The translations under genes and the position numbers were made by a program. A stretch of 64,000 nt of DNA from the NCBI GenBank assembly GCA_950295325.1, contig OX485803.1, forward strand, positions 54,513,554 through 54,577,553, in the 5' to 3' direction. Numbering within the stretch: position 1 is the stretch's first letter; each line of letters begins with the position of its first letter. The DNA comes from Polytrichum commune. Its lineage: Eukaryota > Streptophyta > Polytrichopsida > Polytrichales > Polytrichaceae. Positions 58,508 to 64,000 of the stretch are shown piece after piece. The notes beneath the pieces are model-generated. The model saw only the letters and a program-made list of their open reading frames with translations, was not told the origin of the DNA and did no database searches.

Positions 58508-61500
58508 ATGGAGGGAGATCCACGGCATGCAGCGAGGCGGAAGGAGTTGATGCAGTCTGGTCTTTCTTTGGGACTTAACAACGTTGCTCCCTCTGGAAAC
58601 AATGTCAAAAGCGAATCCGGGCCCAGAGATGGATTACCTACATTGGGCAAAGCCCCCATAAACTCTCGATATACGGATGGAAGCCACGGAAGGTTTGGGT
58701 ACAATGCAGAGTTCGATTTGAAGATGAGCAACCCTATGTGCAGGGAGATGGATGGCATGGCTGCCCTCGACACCAGCATTGGGACTAACGGCAGATCTCA
58801 TTTGGATGCTAGGTGATTCTTGTTCACTTTTTAAAGAGGGAAAATGAATCAGTCTATGGGGACTTTGGATTGCAGTAAGAAGAGGTTGATCAAATCTTTG
58901 TTGAAAGATGAACACGGTATATCTTTGATAACTTAAGATTGTTGATCTGAACTATGGCTGGCCGAGAAAAAATCACATGACTTGGTTGTTTGGGGCCCAA
59001 CTGGTACATTTTCTGTGTTTTATTTAGCTGCAGGCATTTAGACGGTGTTTGTTTGACAATACATTTGCAAGTATAGAATTTTCTGTGAAAATCTCACATG
59101 AGGCGTTCAGAGTATAGCCACAAGTTATAGGCGGTGGGACTGAGAACTGACGACAATTTTCCGGTTTAGGGTTGAAGGGATGAGAGAATTTCCACCAATG
59201 TCACCTACACCAGGGGACTCCAGGTCAGGGTTACCTATACCTCTTATCAGACAAGGATCGACTATCCCGCACATGCAGCAGCGGGTGAATAATAGTCCTG
59301 GTGGGCAAGTGTTGAATTACTCGCATAACAAGCATCTGAGAGAAGGAACGCCCCAGGGTTTGTCAAGGGAAGCAAGCCCTGGCAGCTCACTTGGGTCGTT
59401 ACTAACTCTAGTTCCGACTGGGAACTCAGGACACGTAAGCATGAAGCCGGGTCTGTCAAACTCACTACAGACACCACCGGGTGATAGAGAGCAAGGAGTT
59501 CTCCCAGCTGTTGTTGGTAGCGCACATCACGAGGCCCTTCAGCAGCAGCAGCAAGCACTTCATCAACAAGCTTATCATCAACAGGTTTGGTCTATAGTTT
59601 CTTTCCTGACTCCAGCAGTAGTAACAGGCTCTACGTGCTTCCACTTACCTGTACATCGTCACAGGCCCTGTCCCGAAGGTCTCCCTTCAAACGATATCTG
59701 TGCAAATTTGGATCAATCATAACAATTTTGTAATGAAAGACAGACTGTCTATGACTGTGTTGATTAGAAGATTATGCTCGAGCACAAGAATTTAATCTAC
59801 TCTGGTGGATTGTGTCCACTTATCCAATACACTGTTATAGGCCCTGTCTCGAAGGTCTCCATTCATATAATTCGTGGGGTCTCTTGCACATTTGGATTGA
59901 TCAGTACACTTTGAGAAAGTTTCCAGTAGTAATGGTTCTGATGTTGACATAGGGACACATTTGTGATACTGTGCTCGTCAGGCATTTACCAACCCCTTCA
60001 GTTGATGGAAGCAGGGTATAACCGAAATACTTGCCAGCGCTAACCTGAAAGTTCAAATTACAGGCCCTTCTGCACCATGGGTTTCCGTTAGGAATGCATC
60101 AGCTTGGACCCCATCATCAACACTTTGCTTTGAAACAGGCTATGTTCAAGGGGGGTCTCTCTCCACCACAGTCTTCTGTCAGTCAACAGATGGCAATGTC
60201 TCAATTCCTTACTCAAAGACCACCTCAGCAAAATCAACAAATCAAGTTTGCACCTTCAGAAAGAGAATGCACTCCAACGTCCAGGCATGCGTCTCCCTTT
60301 GAATGGCCATTGGTGACAGAACAACCCTCGGCTATACACCATGGAACTATCATGGAGCAAGCCTATCACTTTGACAGGGGTGTCATGCAAAAGGAAACTC
60401 TGGAAGCCACAAAGCTGGACCAGATCAGAGGAGCTAGTGAAGAGACTAGAAAAGTATTAGGACTATCACAAGAACCTAAAGACTCTGGGGACTGGCTGAG
60501 TAGTGGGGGAGGTGGAGGGGGTGGAGGCGACAAACATCTAAGAGGCCATTCTGGTGGTCGTTCTTCACGTGAAGGAATGTTTGCTGATCTGAATGCCGAA
60601 CCTCCTGTTAGTGATGGAGAAGAGGAAGCTGCAGCTCCAAGAGATTGTTTGCCTCCATCTGGTGGATTACCACCTTCAGTTCAGCTTGAGTCAAGCAGGT
60701 ACAAAAATCCTACTTTGTGTGAAGAGACTTGGTAAATTGACAGTGGGATCTGAGGTGTTCCAATTGTTGATGCACACAGAGTAATCATACCAAAAGCTGC
60801 ACACTGGGGCCCTGGGTTAAGGGATCTAAGCATTCCAATTTATCAGAGATGTGTCCTTCAATAGAATTGAAGAAAAGTCAAGTACTTCATATGCTGCAGC
60901 TTGGACGCCTCAAGACTGATAGCCATATTTTCAATTCTTGCAGGATCAAACCTGATGAGACGAAGCAAATAATATTGAGTATAGACCCCAAGCAAGCCAC
61001 AGAAGGGGATGAAGAGCTTAAGGCAGCTGGTAAACCTGTTATATTTCAGGCAAAATTTGATATGGAACAGATCTCCAATGGTGGGTTTGATCCATCTGAG
61101 CATCTTCTTGGTTTACCTCCTGCACATGGTGAGAAAGCAAGAAACTTAAAAGAGGTAAGGTTCAATGAATTGTGCTTCACATGTATTTTGCTTCTATCTG
61201 GATTTTGGCAGGATAGAGCTTTTAAAGTTTACTAAGGGCTTCATTTCTAATTGGATGAGGTTTAGCAGTTTGAAGAGAGTTTGTGTGTTGAGGAGATATG
61301 ATCTATGTTCAGAATATGCAAGTATTTTGCACCAGTTTGATGCACCTCAGGAATATCTTACTAAAGCAAGTAAGTCTTGAAGCTTCAATTTGATGGTTGA
61401 CTTCTGTGTTTGATGGTTGCCAGGGGCTCGTGCAGGTTGCTCAAAGGCTACAAAAGAACGCACATGCACAATTTGTGTTAGGGCTTATGTACCAGCGACT

Positions 61501-63884
61501 CGGGGAACACCTCAAGGTTTTGGGTCTAGGAGCTTACCTTGACCTGAATATTGATTTAACTTATTTTGGTGGTTTCTGAAGATTGAGCTTGTGTAGATCA
61601 GAAAGTAAGAGTGAATTGTATGCATCAGGCAGTGGCAGCTTTTGAGAAGGCAGCTGAAGTTTTGAAGCAAGCAGAAGATAAGGCTGGGAACAAAAGACGC
61701 CAATTCCTTGAAGTTGTGCAGAATCATATTTCACAGGTCTGTTTCTACTCTTAAGGTTCAGATGAATTCTGGTATCTGTCAGGATGTACAGGGCCTTGCT
61801 CAGTAACATTGAAATGATGGTCTATACTATACTTGGACACATCTTATGATTATCTGATTATCTTACATTCTTTTGTGGGCTTCTCTTTTTCGCATCTGAA
61901 TAGTTTTCACATTCCTTAGAAAACAAGTTGTGAACTGTCCCTGAAATTTCTTCTAGTGCTCATTTTTCCATGTTCTTGGAGTTCAGTGCCTGTTGCAGAA
62001 GAATGTTGGACATCGAGGAGGCCTAGGGAAGGAATTGGGGCAAGGGGAAATTGAGGGTGTGGTCGGCAAGTTGCAGGAACTGGGGGACATTGAGTCTGGA
62101 CAAGCCTCTATTTGGAACACCCTTGGGCTTTTACTGTTGCAGACAGGTTGCATTAAGGTACTACTTTGCCTTCAAGTTTTACTGTAGCAATTGTAACCTG
62201 AATTGGAACGACAGGCAGCTTATTTTTAAGAAAGTCTTCTCAATTAGACAAGTTATCAGAGCAGCTGATTAGTACACACCTTCCTAGAGAATCCATGTGA
62301 ATAGCAACAGGGAGTTTGTGGATCCTTGACAAACCTTTATCTCCAGGTGATCTAGATAGATTATGTGTGGATTGCAATCTACTCCAAGGTTACTTCTCTA
62401 TATTTTGCATTTCCTGCACTACCATGTAGCTTCTGTATGTTTTGAAGGATGCTCAAGAACCTCAAAAACAATCCTGTCCCACTTGTACATAGAAGTTACG
62501 AAATTGAAGAAGTGTGTTTGTTTCTGACAGAGTGCAATTAAAGTGCTGACCTCTCTGTTGGAAGTTGTACCTGCGTATTTGGATGCTCTTGGCAATCTTG
62601 GAGTCGCCTACTTGCACAGGTAGCTTTCTGATAGGTGCATACTTGAAGGTCATTATATGAGTGGTCCTGCTGTATAAGATGGTAATTATCTAGAAATGGT
62701 GTATCTTTCGCAAGGACAAGAAGTTTTGGATCTGCTGCTATATCTCCATTTGCAAGATATTTCATTTGGATGAGGTAAAGAATCATGACCTTAGGTAGTA
62801 TGAGCAGTAACAATCAAGCTACTCTTCACTATCACTGTAGTTGACTGCATTTCTGTGGGCCATCACCACACAGTGGGGATTTGGAGCGAGCTGCACGTTG
62901 CTTTCAAGCCGTGTTAAACAAAGATAAAAATCATCCTGGTGCACTTGTCAATTACGGAGCTCTCCTACTCCGCCAATATGGATCAACATCTGCTGGTGCG
63001 TAATCAAGTTCCCACTTCTAAAGCTTTTGACAACAATGCACATGGGTGTGCAATCTGCACTCCTGTGCAGCAAAGGCTTTTCCTTGTTCAACAGCTAACC
63101 CTTTAAAGGTCCACAATACTAATGTTGGGCTTTTCAAGAGGTTGATTTTAGTGTTATCAATGGATGTTTTTAGCTGGTTCTTTCAACCATTAAATGCACA
63201 TCACCAAATTATTTTAATGTGTTGTAATAAGGTCAAACATCTGAATTTGTGCAGTTGCAGTTGGAGTTTGTACATGTAAAAAGGGTGAATGCAACTTGTA
63301 ATCCTACATACTTGACATTGTTTGATTTCCAATAGCATTGTGGGGAGCAATGGTGACGGAGGTTCTGAAATCTCTTATCTTATGCCATTGACTTCTTAAA
63401 ATCCATGGTCTGTAAATTGGAATTCTAAGGTCCAGGTGGTAGAAACGAATGTATACAGAACTGAATATGAAACAGTGGAATTTGAAGTTTAAGCTAGGTT
63501 AGTTTCAAAGTGATCAGGGTTCCAGTTGGTGTCTTGTGAATGGTCCTTGATTTGAAACATTTTGTGTAAGTATTTATGTGTTATTTGTTATTTTTTCATG
63601 TGAAGTGATTGCACTCTACAATTCTCTTGAGACATTTTGATTACTAAGGCGCTCTGATCAATGTGTACTGCATCATGCTTAATGTGGACTTGGGTTCAAT
63701 AGGTGCTGGTGCTGGTGGTCAGCAAGGAGCTTCTACCAAACAAAGCGTTGCAGCTATTCTTGCACAAAGATGCTTACAAGCAGCCTTGAAGAACAACACA
63801 AGTGCAGGTCATGTATGGGCCAATCTTGCAGCAGCATATTCTATGTCGAGAAGGATGGGACTTGCAAGTCAATGTTTGGAGCAG
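58508..63884 (+). CDS. TPR protein with long disordered N-terminus (At5g37130-like), partial
   Basis: The first ten coding exons are 58508-58812, 59170-59584, 60064-60698, 60944-61154, 61424-61516, 61629-61736, 61987-62157, 62531-62619, 62874-62995 and 63703-63884, all in frame: 777 aa, with the gene running off the right edge. Residues 1 to about 450 are low-complexity, rich in Gln, Ser, Gly and Pro (an eight-Gly run near 60503-60530). From about 523 come helical TPR repeats: AQFVLGLMYQRLGEHLKAVA (exons 5-6), WNTLGLLLLQTGCIKSAIKV (exons 7-8), LGNLGVAYLHSGDLERAARC (exons 8-9) and VWANLAAAYSMSRRMGLASQ (exon 10). TPRs bind partner proteins. The resemblance to Arabidopsis At5g37130 is from memory. 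Two EAR-like motifs, LSLGL (19-23) and DLNAEP (415-420), hint at a nuclear co-repressor link. The start is the first ATG after the acceptor-like site. Confidence 0.85.
60586..60603 (+). other. DLNxxP EAR-like motif in TPR protein
   Basis: Encodes DLNAEP at residues 415-420, within an acidic, unstructured stretch. DLNxxP is one of the two classical plant EAR repression motifs, which bind TOPLESS-type co-repressors. The other (LxLxL) occurs at 58562-58576. Confidence 0.5.
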
Positions 63885-64000
63885 GTGCTTACAGTGAAGT
63901 GCTTGTTCATACACAAGCACTTTTCATCTGCCCTCTTATCTCCATACACGGCGTGGTTAAGTTTAGGGGTGAAGGGTCTAAAGACGTCGAGTTTATAAAA

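Overview
The window is nuclear DNA from a land plant. Genes are split by many GT-AG introns, two encode plant-specific families (a Raf-like kinase and a UPF0426 plastid protein), and they sit in AT-rich sequence full of small non-autonomous transposons. I cannot place it below land plants. Exon coordinates are hand-derived from splice sites and reading-frame continuity.

Layout. 1-2,820: intergenic, with one tiny foldback element. 2,821-6,421 (minus): a complete four-exon Raf-like kinase gene (463 aa) with a TIR element in its third intron. 6,422-9,000: intergenic, with a Tourist-like MITE. About 9,000-14,481 (plus): a FAD-dependent monooxygenase (542 or 554 aa). 14,482-18,480: repeats, including a 257-bp tandem array split by an 822-bp element. 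About 18,480-21,223 (plus): a short plastid-targeted UPF0426 gene (126 aa). 21,224-55,750: about 34 kb without a recognisable gene, holding MITEs, foldback elements, one tRNA-derived SINE with a 10-bp target duplication, an element containing an 83-bp satellite, a duplicated 1-kb block and a decayed tandem array. 55,750-58,500: a GC-rich, GA-rich, internally repetitive 5' region. 58,508 to the right edge (plus): the first ten coding exons (777 aa) of a TPR protein with a long disordered N-terminus and two EAR-like motifs.

How the parts relate. The monooxygenase and UPF0426 genes carry diverged copies of the same 5' block: a CACGTGGC box, a leader exon with a conserved donor, an intron, and a second exon with an ATG. 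In UPF0426 that second exon encodes the transit-peptide start. Upstream of the monooxygenase the homologous exon splices in frame onto the enzyme, so the two genes may share regulation and the enzyme may have gained its N-terminus by duplication. I see no multi-gene defence or biosynthetic system. The distinctive content is this promoter/exon duplication and a well-preserved record of nested MITE insertions.
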